From the NCBI GenBank assembly GCA_963704815.1, contig CAVPHU010000012.1, positions 1 through 64,000 on the forward strand: a stretch of DNA of 64,000 bases. Direction: 5' to 3'. Positions 52,451 through 62,610 of this stretch are shown piece after piece (position 1 is the first letter of the stretch; every line of letters starts with the position of its first letter). The notes beneath the pieces are model-generated. The model was not told where the DNA came from. It made no database searches and was given only the letters and a program-made list of their open reading frames with translations. This stretch comes from DATKWD01 sp963704815. Its GTDB lineage: Bacteria > Actinomycetota > Acidimicrobiia > Acidimicrobiales > Salinilacustritrichaceae. A program made the position numbers and the translations under genes.

Positions 52451-53684
52451 ATGCGCGGTTCGAATCTGAAGACCATCGCTGCGCTTGCGGCGACGTTGTT
52501 GGTCGCCGTCGCGTGCTCGTCGAATTCCGAACCGTCGACCGAGGTCCTCGGAACCAGCATCACGCGGGACCTGACCACCGAACTCGACGGTGTCGTCGAT
52601 GCGGTCGACGATTCGTCCTTCCCTGAGGTCGTCCTCGATGCCCCCACCGGGGTCTACGGCTACAGCCGGTACGTGTGGACCGATTCGTCGAGCGGCGTGG
52701 TGCCGTTCCTCGTCGAGGGGCCGCGCGGCCAGCAGTTCCGGTGCCAGGATCCCGCGCTCCCGTGCAGCTATCAGGACCTGCGCGAGCTGGAGGCCAGCGG
52801 CGAGGACCCCCCGGCCGAGTTGGGCATGAGCCGGGCCGAGCTCGAGACCCTCGTCGCCCAGCTCGATGAGCTGAACGCCTTTCTCGCCACATTCGAGACG
52901 ATGGACGATGCCTGCACGGCGGGGTACGCCCCCGAGACCGAACAGAACCCCAACATGGGCATCCACATGAGCCAGCCCTCGATGCTCGGCGACGGGTTCG
53001 ACCCGTCAGCACCCGAGATGTTGCTGTGGGCCAAGCCCGACGGCGAACTGATCCCCCGAGCCGATCTCGGTGAGTGCGTCGACGGGGCGTGGACCGGCGA
53101 CGACGGCTACCAGATCGTGGGCGCGGCCTTCCTCCTCGCGTTGCAGCCCGAGCACCCCGAGACGTTCGCGGGTCCGATCGACAACTGGCACATCCACTAC
53201 AGCGCGTGCAACGGTGCGTCGTCCGACGCGATCCAGGGTGACGAGCAGTCGTGCATCGAGGCCGGCGGGATGTTCTTCGAGAAGACGCCGGTCTGGATGA
53301 TGCACGCCTACGTGGCCGACGGCTTCGACAACCAGTTGGGCGTGTTCGCCATGTACAACGACTCCATCTGGCCGCTCGGCCAGGATCTCACCTTGGCCAA
53401 CCAGCAGACGACCCCGAGCGCGTCGGGCGTCGACGCTCCGATCGTCAACTTCGACTTCGGCTCCGACCTTCGAGTCGGCGCCGGCGAGACCATCACGTTC
53501 TCCAACAGCGACAGCCTGCCGCACACGGTGACCGCCGGATCTCCGGGCCAGGCGTCCGACGCCTTCGACAGCGGGGTGCTGGGTGCCGGTGATGCGTTCA
53601 CCCAGCAGTTCGACGAGCCAGGGCAGTACTCGGTCTTCTGCCGCGTTGCATCCTCAGATGACCGCGACCATCGTCGTCGAGTGA
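52451..53684 (+). CDS. Lipoprotein with C-terminal cupredoxin domain (frame broken at 53646)
   Basis: ATG 52451; lipobox LVAVAC. A large domain of unknown family (residues ~40-320) includes DNWHIHYSACNGAS, EAGGMFFEKTPVWMMHAYVADG. The last ~90 residues form a type-1 copper fold: VGAGETITFSNSDSLPHTVTAG (His ligand), FDEPGQYSVFC (Cys ligand). In the given sequence the end is garbled, but removing one T at 53646/53647 gives CRVHPQMTATIVVE and a stop at 53682-53684, so the missing His and Met ligands reappear exactly in the canonical HPQM spacing. Probably a blue-copper electron-transfer lipoprotein. Confidence 0.8.
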
Positions 53685-53739
53685 ACTCAGCCGCCGGCGC
53701 TTCGAGCGTGGCGATACTCGCGATCGGTGGTGGCCGGCG

Positions 53740-54963
53740 ATGATCGTTCCACCGTTTCTGCACCCGTTCACGGCCACCGGCCGGACCGACTTCATCACGT
53801 TGGTGTCGGGCCACGGTTCGACCGTCGTCGATGACACGGGCAAGGAGTACCTCGACGGCATCGCCTCGCTGTGGTGCGTCAACGTGGGTCATGGCCGAAG
53901 TGAGGTGATCGATGCCGTCGCCGACCAGATGCGAGCGCTGGCGACCTACAACACGTTCGACCGGTGGACCAACCAGCCGGCCGACGACCTCGCACGGCTC
54001 ATCGCCGACCGGGCCCCGATGCCCGAGAGCCGGGTGTTCTTCACCAACTCGGGCTCCGAAGCGGTCGACACAGCCATGAAACTCGCTCGCCTGACCCAGG
54101 TCATCGGCGGCGATCCCGGTCGTAGCGTGATCGTGGCGCGCGGCGGCGGCTACCACGGCACCACCTACGGGGGCACCTCCGCCCAGGGCATGGAGCCGAA
54201 CCGGACCGGCTTCGGTCCGCTGGTCGGCGAGGTGGTCCATGCGTCTCGACACGACCTCGAGGAGATGGCCGCCATCTTCGAGCAGCGGGGCGCGTCGATC
54301 GCGGCGGTCATCACCGAACCGGTCCAGGGCGCCAGCGGGGTGCACACCCCGCGCGCCGGCTACCTCGAAGGGCTTCGGCGGCTGTGCGACGACCACGGAG
54401 CCCTGCTCGTGTTCGACGAGGTCATCACCGGCTTCGGCCGACTCGGCACGTGGTTCGCCGCCGAGCACTATGGCGTCGAACCCGACCTGGTGACCTTCGC
54501 CAAGGCGGTCACGTCTGGCTACATCCCGCTCGGCGGCGTGATCGTCGGCCCGGTGGTGCGTCAGGCGCTCGAGAAGGATCCCGAGATGGTCCTGCGGACG
54601 GGCTTCACCTACTCCGGGCATCCGACGGCCGCAGCGGCCGCAATGGCCTGCATCGCCGTCACCGACGAGCATCGGCTGCTGGAGCGGGCCCGGGCGCTGG
54701 GCCTGCTGTTCGGCGACCGGCTCGGCGGGCTGCTGAGCGACGGGTTGGTCACCGAGGTCCGTGGGGAGGGGGCGATCTGGGCCGTCGACATCGCCGAGGC
54801 CGCCCCCGGCGACGCGCCTGCGATCGCAACCGCGATGATCGACGACGGGGTGATCGTCCGGCCCATCGGACCGACGACCCTGGCGCTGTGCCCGCCACTG
54901 GTCCTCACCGACGACGAAGCCTGCCGCATCGTCGAATCGATGCGCCGCGCCTTGGCCGGCTGA
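53740..54963 (+). CDS. Class III aminotransferase
   Basis: 407 residues, intact. Motifs: DDTGKEYLDGIASLWCVNVGHGRSEVIDAVADQM, RVFFTNSGSEAVDTAMKLAR, RGGGYHGTTYGGTSAQGM, LLVFDEVITGFGRLGTWFAAEHYGVEPDLVTFAKAVTSGYIPLGGVIV (PLP lysine in FAKAVTSGY), and FTYSGHPTAAAAAMACI. This subclass (beta-alanine/omega-amino acid:pyruvate type) transfers amino groups from terminal amines such as beta-alanine, GABA or polyamines. No context fixes the donor. Confidence 0.85.
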   Translation: MIVPPFLHPFTATGRTDFITLVSGHGSTVVDDTGKEYLDGIASLWCVNVGHGRSEVIDAVADQMRALATYNTFDRWTNQPADDLARLIADRAPMPESRVFFTNSGSEAVDTAMKLARLTQVIGGDPGRSVIVARGGGYHGTTYGGTSAQGMEPNRTGFGPLVGEVVHASRHDLEEMAAIFEQRGASIAAVITEPVQGASGVHTPRAGYLEGLRRLCDDHGALLVFDEVITGFGRLGTWFAAEHYGVEPDLVTFAKAVTSGYIPLGGVIVGPVVRQALEKDPEMVLRTGFTYSGHPTAAAAAMACIAVTDEHRLLERARALGLLFGDRLGGLLSDGLVTEVRGEGAIWAVDIAEAAPGDAPAIATAMIDDGVIVRPIGPTTLALCPPLVLTDDEACRIVESMRRALAG

Positions 54964-55084
54964 TCACCGATCAGGTCGACAAGTGGGCACGGAGCCGTCC
55001 TCACACGGTGCGCAGGGGTGTGATGACGGAATCATCTCGGCGCCTTCACGGCCCGCTCACATCTCGCCACCAGGATGTGCGGTC

Positions 55085-55744
55085 ATGAAGCTCCCGGCCG
55101 TGGTGGCGATCTCGCTCGTGCTCGCGGCGTGCGGGTCGTCCGATCCTGACTCGACCGCATCGGCGCCGCCCGCTGCCGCGACACCGAGTAGTCCCGACAC
55201 CACGAGCAGCACGGTTCCGGTTCGGGCGGGCATCGCTCCCCGGGGAGAGACGATCGATGGTTCGCTGACGGCCCCCGACGGTTCGCAGCGCACCTACCAC
55301 CTCTTCGTCCCCGAATCCCTTCCCGAGGGCACCGAGGCGCCCCTGCTCGTCGCCATGCACGGCGGGACCGGGTGGGGCCTGCAGTTCCAGGCGGCCTCGG
55401 GTTTCGACGATCTCGCCGAGGCCAACGGCTTTCTCGTCGTCTACCCGGACGGCACCGAGATCGACCTGGTTCCCGAGGGTCGGGTGTGGAACGGTGGTCG
55501 CTGTTGCGGCCGGGCGCAGCAAGATCGTGCCGATGTCGATGACGTGGGATTCCTGTCGGCGGGGCCGGGCGAGGGCATCTCGGGCACGGAGGTCGAGCTC
55601 GTGACGGTCGCCGGTGCCGGCCACGGCTGGATGGGCCAACCCTCGCGGCCGGCCCAGGAGGCGATCAGCGGCCCCGCCTATCAGGACTTCGACTCGGCCC
55701 TCGCCGTCTGGACGTTCCTCTCAGCCCACCCTCGCGTGAGCTGA
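55085..55744 (+). pseudogene. LpqC-like esterase lipoprotein with nucleophile region deleted
   Basis: 219 residues, continuous frame. Lipobox VLAAC, then a Ser/Pro/Thr linker, then RTYHLFVPESLPEGTEAPLLVAMHGGTGWGLQFQAASGFDDLAEANGFLVVYPDGT…VWNGGRCCGRAQQDRADVDDVGFLSA, the front half of the PHB depolymerase/feruloyl-esterase-like lipoproteins. The text then jumps to GPGEGISGTEVELVTVAGAGHGWMG, which is the end of such enzymes with the catalytic His. The middle, which carries the GxSxG serine nucleophile (usually …TGxSNGAMMxxRL…) and the Asp, is absent: roughly 90-110 residues are missing without breaking the frame. It cannot be a normal serine hydrolase. Confidence 0.7.
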
Positions 55745-55754
55745 TCGCCCCCTT

Positions 55755-55931
55755 TCAGTACTCGCGTGCGGAGAGGCCGCCGAGCAGGGCCGAGATCAGG
55801 ATGCCCAGCGGCAACGCGCCCCAGTACCCGACGTTGATGCCGACATTGCCGAGGAACAGCATGAGCAACCACGTCGCCGGGAACGTGGCGATGAGGAAAA
55901 CGACGAGAAAGCCGAGCAGCGCCTTGATCAT
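55755..55931 (-). CDS. Small two-helix membrane protein
   Basis: 58 residues: LLGFLVVFLIATFPATWLLMLFLGN and YWGALPLGILISALLGGLS, with a short polar C-terminus. A similar-size single hairpin occurs in many actinobacteria. Unknown function. ATG at 55931. Confidence 0.5.
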   Translation of the reverse strand: MIKALLGFLVVFLIATFPATWLLMLFLGNVGINVGYWGALPLGILISALLGGLSAREY

Positions 55932-56029
55932 GTTCAGGACTCCGAATCGATCGGGACAGGTAAGGGTACCGACCCTACGGAACCGTGCATCTCGCCCGGT
56001 CGATGGTGACCATCGGCGCCGTCCGTGTC

Positions 56030-56581
56030 TCAGCCTCCGGTGGCGGGGAGCTGGGCGCAGGCATCGGCCGGGATCCCGGCTTCGGTGCACGTCACGCCTG
56101 TTCCGTAGGTGAGGACGGCCCAAGTGCCGCCGGTGTCCTCGAAGAACACGGTCAGCGCGTCGGCGATCACCGTCGGGTCCGCGGGTTCCATCGTCGCGAT
56201 CGCATAGCCGCCTGAGGTCGCGGTGCAGGTGGAGCCGGTGACCGCCACCGCGATGCCGTCGATCTCACCTCCGACCGCCGCGAGGAAGGCGTCGCCCGAG
56301 CATGGAGCACTCGCTGGTGGGTCCGGCGTCGACGGCGTGGCCGGTGCCCCACCGCCGGACGACGAACCACCCGACGAAGACTCGGGAGGTGTGGTCGACT
56401 CGCTCGAGGTCACGGCCGCCTCCTCGTCATCGTCGGTCAGCACGTAGGTGGCGAACGCGGCGACGACCGCGGCGAGCGCGAGGAGGAGAAGCACGATGAT
56501 CCAGCGCTGGTTGCGGTCATCTCCACCGGGCGCCGCGGGGGGAACCGCGGCAGGGGATCCGGGCGGGTCGATGCTGGACAT
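56030..56581 (-). CDS. Membrane-anchored protein with proline/serine linker and C-terminal domain
   Basis: 183 residues from ATG 56581, preceded by GAAGGAGG. One membrane helix (RWIIVLLLLALAAVVAAFATYVL), then an acidic/Ser-Gly-Pro linker, then a small extracellular domain with four Cys (CSGDAFLAAVGGEIDGIAVAVTGSTCTATSGGYAIATME…VTCTEAGIPADACAQL), which looks like a DUF4333/PASTA-like fold. Function unknown. Confidence 0.6.
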   Translation of the reverse strand: MSSIDPPGSPAAVPPAAPGGDDRNQRWIIVLLLLALAAVVAAFATYVLTDDDEEAAVTSSESTTPPESSSGGSSSGGGAPATPSTPDPPASAPCSGDAFLAAVGGEIDGIAVAVTGSTCTATSGGYAIATMEPADPTVIADALTVFFEDTGGTWAVLTYGTGVTCTEAGIPADACAQLPATGG

Positions 56582-56711
56582 CTCGGGCGCCTCCTTCAGA
56601 CTGAGTGCCAGTCTCAGGAGCCGGGTGAGATGGGGACAGGGACCAAGGTCACAGCGGCCGAGGTCTCCTGGCACGAAAGGCGGTCCGCCGAGCGGTCCGA
56701 GGTCGCGCGGG

Positions 56712-57942
56712 TCAGACGCGTTCGATGATGATGGCGGGCGCCATGCCGCCGCCGGCGCACATCGTGATCAGCCCGACCTGCTCGTCGCGCCGCTCGAGCT
56801 CGTCGAGCACGGTGCCGATCAGGATCGACCCGGTTGCCCCGATCGGATGACCGAGGGCCATGGCGCCGCCGTTCACGTTGACCTTGTTCGCGGTCGAGGT
56901 CGAGGTCGCGCTGGAACTTCTCGGACACGACGGCGAAGGCCTCGTTGATCTCGAACAGATCGATGTCGTCGAGGGTCATGCCGGCCTTGGCGAGCACCTT
57001 GCGGGCGGCCGGCACCGGCGCGTTGAGCATCAGCGTCGGGTCGTCGCCCATGTTCGCCGTGGCGACGACCCGCGCCCTGGGCGTGAGGCCGTGGGCCCGT
57101 GGCGTAGTCCTCGCTGGCGATCAGGATCGCGGCGGCGCCGTCGACGACGCCCGACGAGTTGCCGGCGTGGTGGACGTGCTCGATCTCGAGGTCGGGGAAC
57201 TTGCGGGCGACCAGCTCGCGGAAGGTGGGTGAGTCGTCGGTGTGGCGGTAGTCGGCCACGGCCTCGAACGAAGGAGCGAGCGCCGCCAGCGACTCGGCCG
57301 TCGTTCCGGGGCGCGGGAACTCCTCGTGGTCGAGCGCCAGCGTGCCGTCGAGGTTGAAGACCGGGACCAGGCTCTGGTCGAAGCGACCCTCCTCGATGGC
57401 GCCTGTGCGGCACGGGCCTGCGACTCGGCCGCATGTGCGTCGAGCGCCGTCGCGGGAGATCTCTTCGAGGGTGGCGATGGCGTCGGCGCACACGCCCTGG
57501 TGGGACTGCGGGTGGAGTTCCTGGAGGTGGGCGTTGTTGGCGCCCATGGGGAGCATGCCCTTCTTCGGCAGCGACATCATCTCGGTGCCGCCGGCGATCA
57601 CGAGGTCTTCCATGCCGGCCATCACGGCGTTGGCTGCGATGTTGGTGCTCGTGATGCCCGACCCGCAGAAGCGGTCGAGCGTGACCCCGCTGGCCTTGAC
57701 GTCGTAGCCGGCATCGAGCGCGGCCATGCGGCCCGAGGTCGCCGCTCTGCTCGCTGACCTGCGAACTGGTGCCCCAGACGACGTCGTCGACGTCGGCGGT
57801 GTCGAAGCCGTTGCGGTCGACGAGGGCGCGCGAGCACGGTGGACGCCAGGTGTTGGGGGTGGAGGTGGGCCAGAGCGCCCTTGCCCTGCTTGCCGATGCC
57901 GCGGGGGGTGCGGCAGGCGTCGATGATCAGTGCGTCAGGCAT
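56712..57942 (-). CDS. Acetyl-CoA acyltransferase (thiolase), many frame breaks
   Basis: The parts, joined through six or more single-base changes, form a full ~400-residue thiolase: start MPDALIIDACRTPRGIGKQGKGALAHLHPQ, the acyl-accepting Cys in LDRFCGSGITSTNIAANAVMAGMEDLVIAGGTEMMS, PTFRELVARKFPDLEIE, RKVLAKAGMTLDDIDLFEINEAFAVV, and the ends GGAMALGHPIGATGSILIGTVLDELERRDEQVGLITMCAGGGMAPAIIIERV. All catalytic residues (Cys, His in NEAF, His in GHPIGATG, Cys in CAGGG) are present. It probably belongs to beta-oxidation. ATG at 57942, stop at 56712-56714. Confidence 0.8.
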
Positions 57943-58063
57943 GGAATGGTGGCTCCCGGTGGTGAGGTCCGCAACGGTAGGGGACCGGCGGTCTGCCGGA
58001 CCACCGAGCGCGAGTTCGCCCGTGGGTTGCGATACTGGCCGCAGCGACGATCGAGGAGGGCCA

Positions 58064-61000
58064 TTGGCCATCGAGTCCTACGAGCTCAGCGACCGGTACC
58101 TGGTCGACGAGGGCCAGGTCTTCCTGACCGGCATCCAGGCCCTGGCTCGGCTGCCGCTCGACCAGCTGCGGGCCGATCGGCGGGCCGGGCTGAACACCGC
58201 AGCGTTCATCTCCGGCTACCAGGGGTCACCGTTCGGTGGCTACGACGAGACGGTCGAGGCCGCGGCACGCCTCGCGCCGGACCTGCCGGTGGTCGTCGGC
58301 CCGGATCAACGAGGAGCTGGCGGCCAGCGCGGTGATGGGCAGCCAGCTCGCCCAGACGCAGCCGGACGCCCGCTACGACGGCGTGCTCGGCATCTGGTAC
58401 GGCAAGGCGCCGGGCGTCGATCGGGCGGCCGATGCGCTGCGCCATGCCGTCTACACCGGGTCGGCCCGAAACGGTGGCGCCATCGCGATCGTCGGCGACG
58501 ACCCGGCTGCGAAGAGCTCGACGGTCCCGTCGTCTTCGCCGGGCTGCTCTTCGACATGCACGTTCCGGTGCTCTATCCCGGCGACGCCGGCGAAGCACTG
58601 CTGCTCGGCCGGCACGCGATCGCGCTTTCCCGGGCCACCGGTCTCTGGGCTGCGCTCAAGATCGTGGCCGACGTCGCCGACGCAACCGCCACCGTCGAGC
58701 TCCACCCCGATGGGTTCGACCCGGTGATCCCTCTGGTCGACGGTGAGCCCTACGAGCATTCGCCCGACGGTCGACTGCTCACGCCGCACACGATCGATCT
58801 CGAGCGCGAGATCGTCGAGGTGCGGTACGAGCTGGCCACGCGCTACGCCTCGGCGAACCGGCTGAACGAGGTGACGGTCGACGCGCCCGGGCATGGATCG
58901 GCGTCGTGTCTTCGGGCATCACCTACCGCGAGGTGCGCGAGGCGTTCGCGCGGCTCGGGCTGCGGATGACGACGAGGTGGCGAACGCCGGCATCCGGCTG
59001 CTGAAGATGGGCATGCCGATGCCGTTCGACCCGGAGACGGTGCGGGACTTCGCTCGGGGCTCGACGAGGTCTTCGTGATCGAGGAGAAGGCGCCGAATCT
59101 CGAGTCGCTCGTCAAGGACGCGCTGTACGGCACGGCCGAGCGCCCGCGGATCGTCGGCAAGCACGACGAACGCGGGCGAGCGCTCGTCCCGATGCACGGC
59201 GCGCTCGACGCCGACACGCTGATCCCGGTGCTTCGCCGCCGCCTCGGCGCGCGTCTCGGCGATCGGCTGGCCCGAGACCGCCGGCGCGACGGGCTGATCC
59301 CGTGGCGGTCGAGCGGACGCCCTTCTTCTGCTCGGGCTGTCCGCACAACCGCAGCACCGAAGTCCCCGACGGCGCGCTGGTCGGCGCGGGGATCGGCTGC
59401 CACACGATGGCGCTGCTGATGGATCCCGAACGCGTCGGCGACATCGCCGGCCTCACCTGCATGGGCAACGAGGGCACCCAGTGGATCGGCATGTCGCCCT
59501 TCGTCGAGCCGCGACCACTTCATCCAGAATCTCGGCGACGGCACCTTCTTCCACTCGGGGCAGCTCGCGATCCAGGCGGCGGTCGCGGCCGGCGTGAACA
59601 TCACCTACAAGCTGCTCTACAACGGGACGGTCGCGATGACCGGCGGCCAGGATCCGCAGGGCCAGCTCGGCGTGCGCGAGGTGGCTCGACATCCTGCTGC
59701 CTCAGGGCGTCGCCCGGGTCCTCATCACCACCGACGACGTCGATCGCCATCGCGGCACGCTGCCCGACGGACGTCGAGGTCTGGGGTCGCGATCGGCTGA
59801 TCGAGGCCCAGGAGGTGCTGGCCGCGGTGGCCGGTGTGACGGTCCTGATCCACGACCAGGCGTGCGCGGCCGAGGCTCGGCGTGCGCCGCAAGCGCGGCC
59901 TGGTGCCGACACCGACGCAGCGCGTCGTGATCAACCATCGGATCTGCGAGGGCTGCGGCGACTGCGGCCAGGTGAGCAACTGTCTCTCGCGTGCAGCCGG
60001 TCGAGACCCCCTTCGGCCGCAAGACCGAGATCGACCAGACGACCTGCAATCTCGACTACTCGTGCCTCGAAGGCGATTGCCCCTCGTTCATGACGGTGAC
60101 GGAGCGTCGATCCGGGCTGGTTCGGCCGGCTCTCCGGTCGATTCCGCGAAGCACCGCCGACGAAACGCGGCAAGCTGCCGACCAGCCAGCGGCGCCCGAC
60201 CGACCTGCCGACGCCGTCGCTGCGTGGTGCCCGACGACGACTTCGCGATGCGCATCACCGGCATCGGCGGCACCGGTGTCGTGACAGTCGCGCAGGTGCT
60301 GGGGACCGCGGCGATGCTCGACGGCTATCGAGGTGCGTGGCCTCGACCAGATCGGCCTGTCCCAGAAGGCCGGACCCGTCGTCAGCGATCTTCGGCTCTC
60401 GCGCACGCGCCCCGACCGCGACGAATCGGCTCGGAGACGGCCAGGCCGACCTGCTGCTGGCCTTCGACCAGCTGGTCGCCGCCTCCGAGCGGGGCTTGCT
60501 GACCTGCGACCCGGCCGGACGACCGTCGTCGGCTCGACGTCCGCGACCCCGACCGGAGTCATGATCACCCATCCCGACCTCCGCCAGGAGTCGTCGGACG
60601 ACCTGGCCGCGAGGATCGCCACGCGGACCCGTGCCGATGTTCAGCACTGGTTCGATGCCGAGGCGACGACCACGGACCTGCTCGGTCGTTCGACCACTGC
60701 GAACATCTTCGTGATCGGAACCGCCGTCCAAGCCGGTTGCATCCCCATCGATCCCGCGCGGATCGAGGAGGCGATCGCGCTCAACGGCGTGGCCGTGGCG
60801 TCGAACGTCGAAGCGTTTCGGTGGGGACGGTGGGCCGTGGCCGATGCGGATCGACTCGCGGCGGCTCGCGGAAGCTCAGGATCGGCCCCGGAACTCCGGT
60901 CCATCGCGGTTGGCGACGACGTGCGTGCGCTGACCGACGACCCCAGACTCCAACAGGTCCTGGCCCGTCTCGCCGACGAGGTCGAACTCTGGGGGAGTCC

Positions 61001-61565
61001 TCGCGACCGCAGGTCCTATGTTCAACGATTGTCGGTGGTGGCCGACGCGGAGCGAGCCGCGGATCCCTCCTCGACGGTGCTCCTCGAAGCCACCGGACGC
61101 GGCCTCCACAAGCTGACCGCCTACAAGGACGAGTACGAGGTCGCCCGGCTCATGCTCGACACCGATGCGAGTGAGGCGACCGCTGAGGTGGGTGCCGGTC
61201 GTTCGAAGGTCGCCTGGAAGCTCCACCCGCCGATGTTGCGGTCGGCCGGGATGCGGCGAAAGATCGCCATCAGCACGCGCTTCGCGCCGGCGATCCGGCT
61301 CCTGGCCGGGGCCAAGGCGCTCCGAGGCACGCTGCTCGATCCGTTCCGATGGGCTGAGGTGCGAAGGGTCGAGCGCCGACTCACCGCCGAGTACTGGAGT
61401 GCCCTCGAATCGGCGCTCGATCACCTTGACCCCACCACGATGTCGCAGGTGGTGCGTGTCGCCGAGTCGGCGGATCTCGTGCGCGGCTACGAGGACATCA
61501 AGCTCGCCAACGTCGAACGCTTCCGGTCCGAGCTCGCGCGGCGGCGGGAGGTGTTCGTGAGCTGA
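58064..61565 (+). CDS. Indolepyruvate ferredoxin oxidoreductase, fused subunits (about 14 frame breaks)
   Basis: TTG at 58064 follows GAGGAGG. Parts in order: pyruvate-ferredoxin-like pyrimidine domain (SYELSDRYLVDEGQVFLTGIQALARLPLDQLRADRRAGLNTAAFISGYQGSPFGGYDE), AVYTGSARNGGAIAIVGDDPAAKSS, FAGLLFDMHVPVLYPGD; TPP-binding half (CSGCPHNRSTEVPDGALVGAGIGCHTMALLM, GNEGTQWIGMSPF, VNITYKLLYNGTVAMTGGQDPQG); a ferredoxin-like segment (VINHRICEGCGDCGQVSNCLS … TTCNLDYSCLEGDCPSF) with two 4Fe-4S Cys sets; then the gamma domain (FAMRITGIGGTGVVTVAQVLGTAAMLDGYRG) and an intact C-terminus to 61565. Up to 60540 the frame changes every ~150 bases; thereafter it is clean. About 1165 residues. It oxidises 2-keto acids (arylpyruvates, branched keto acids) to acyl-CoA. 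Confidence 0.75.
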
Positions 61566-61575
61566 GCTCAGCTCA
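61558..61575. terminator. Palindrome covering both convergent stop codons
   Basis: TGAGCTGAGCTCAGCTCA is an 18-base perfect palindrome. It contains the stop (TGA, 61563-61565) of the + strand oxidoreductase gene and the stop (rc TCA, 61573-61575) of the HD gene. A short stem of 7 pairs with AGCT loop could act as a bidirectional terminator; there is no T tract. Confidence 0.4.
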
Positions 61576-62160
61576 GCCCTGCGGCGCCTCGGCGGGCGCT
61601 TGCGGGGCAAACAGGTCGCGGAGCCGTGACTCGAAGTGTTCGAGGGGTTCGCTGTCGTAGTCCGGGTCGAACGCCGGCGAGTCGTACTTCGCGGAGAACT
61701 CCTCGGTGTGGTCGAAGTAGGGCGAGTCCTTGAACAGGTCGCGGGTGTTGGGGTCGAGGCCGATGTGGTGCCAGAAGTAGTAGCCCTGGAACACCCCGTG
61801 GTTGGCCACCATGAAGTGGTTGGCCTCGCTGACCCGGCCTCGGATCATCGAGGCGGCGATCTCGGGATGGTTGTACGGCGCGAGCGTGTCGCCGATGTCG
61901 TGGAGGAGCGCACACATCACGTACTCGTCGTCGCGGCCGTCGCGCTCGGCGCGGGTCGCCGTCTGGAGGCTGTGCTCGAGTCGGTCGACCGGGAAGCCAC
62001 CGTGATCGGACGCGAGGCTCCGGAGCAACATGAGGGCATGCTCGGCGACCATCTGCTGGGTCACTTCGAGCTGCGGCACGATGAGTGCCCAGTCCTCCTT
62101 GGTCGAGGTCTGGAAGCTGGTGAACGTGGCCCGGTTCGTGGGCTGGGCGACATCGGTCAT
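61573..62160 (-). CDS. HD-domain protein (PhnZ/myo-inositol oxygenase-like)
   Basis: 195 residues from ATG 62160 (GAGGAGA upstream). HD-type metal set: EHSLQTATRAERDGRDDEYVMCALLHDIGDTLAPYNHPEIAASMI, then VANHGVFQGYYFWHHIGLDP, with further His/Asp toward the end. This layout resembles HD-domain oxygenases/phosphohydrolases such as PhnZ and the diiron myo-inositol oxygenase-like group. The C-terminal part contains HTEEFSAKYDSPAFDPDYDSEPLEHF. The substrate is not predictable. Convergent with the oxidoreductase gene through a shared palindrome. Confidence 0.7.
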   Translation of the reverse strand: MTDVAQPTNRATFTSFQTSTKEDWALIVPQLEVTQQMVAEHALMLLRSLASDHGGFPVDRLEHSLQTATRAERDGRDDEYVMCALLHDIGDTLAPYNHPEIAASMIRGRVSEANHFMVANHGVFQGYYFWHHIGLDPNTRDLFKDSPYFDHTEEFSAKYDSPAFDPDYDSEPLEHFESRLRDLFAPQAPAEAPQG

Positions 62161-62226
62161 GGTTCTCCTCGAACGACGGTCTCTTCGTGCCATCGTAGGC
62201 CGATGGCATCGTGTAGCGTTCGGGCG

Positions 62227-62601
62227 GTGGGCGGCACGCGACGGCTGATCTTCGTGTACAACGTCGATGCCTCGCCGGTCGCCCTGCTGAAAGACGTGCA
62301 TGCCGGGATCACGACCGGGCGGACGGGCTGCCACCTCTGCGATCTCACGTTCGGCCGGATCCTCAAGGATCGGTCGTGGAGGCGGTTCGTCGATCGTCTT
62401 CCCTGCGACGTCGAGTTCGAGATGCGCTCGACGTTCGTCAAGCGTGCCGCGGCTCCGCCGGCGGCGCGGTTTCCTGCCGTCTACCTGGACGCGGCGGCCG
62501 GCTTGGTCGAGGTGATCGGCACCGATGACCTCGACGCGGTCGAGAACCTCGACGGCCTCCAGCAGCTCGTCTCGACCGTCGTCGCCGACCTCGAACCCTG
62601 A
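62227..62601 (+). CDS. Small CxxC protein of an uncharacterised family
   Basis: 124 residues, GTG at 62227. Starts RRLIFVYNVDASPVALLKDVHAGITTGRTGCHLCDLTFGRILKDRSWRRFVDRL, with a conserved YN(A/V)D…GCxLC…LTxGxxxxxxxW pattern seen in a widespread uncharacterised bacterial family. The CHLC pair may bind a metal or act in thiol redox. C-terminus is a beta-rich VDLAAAGLVEVIGTDDLDAVENLDGLQQLV. Role unknown; divergent from the HD gene. Confidence 0.55.
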   Translation: MGGTRRLIFVYNVDASPVALLKDVHAGITTGRTGCHLCDLTFGRILKDRSWRRFVDRLPCDVEFEMRSTFVKRAAAPPAARFPAVYLDAAAGLVEVIGTDDLDAVENLDGLQQLVSTVVADLEP

Positions 62602-62610
62602 TGGGTGTCG

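Noticed and set aside
56860..58335. Short + strand genes opposite the thiolase
   Set aside because: No motifs; they overlap thiolase catalytic segments on the - strand.
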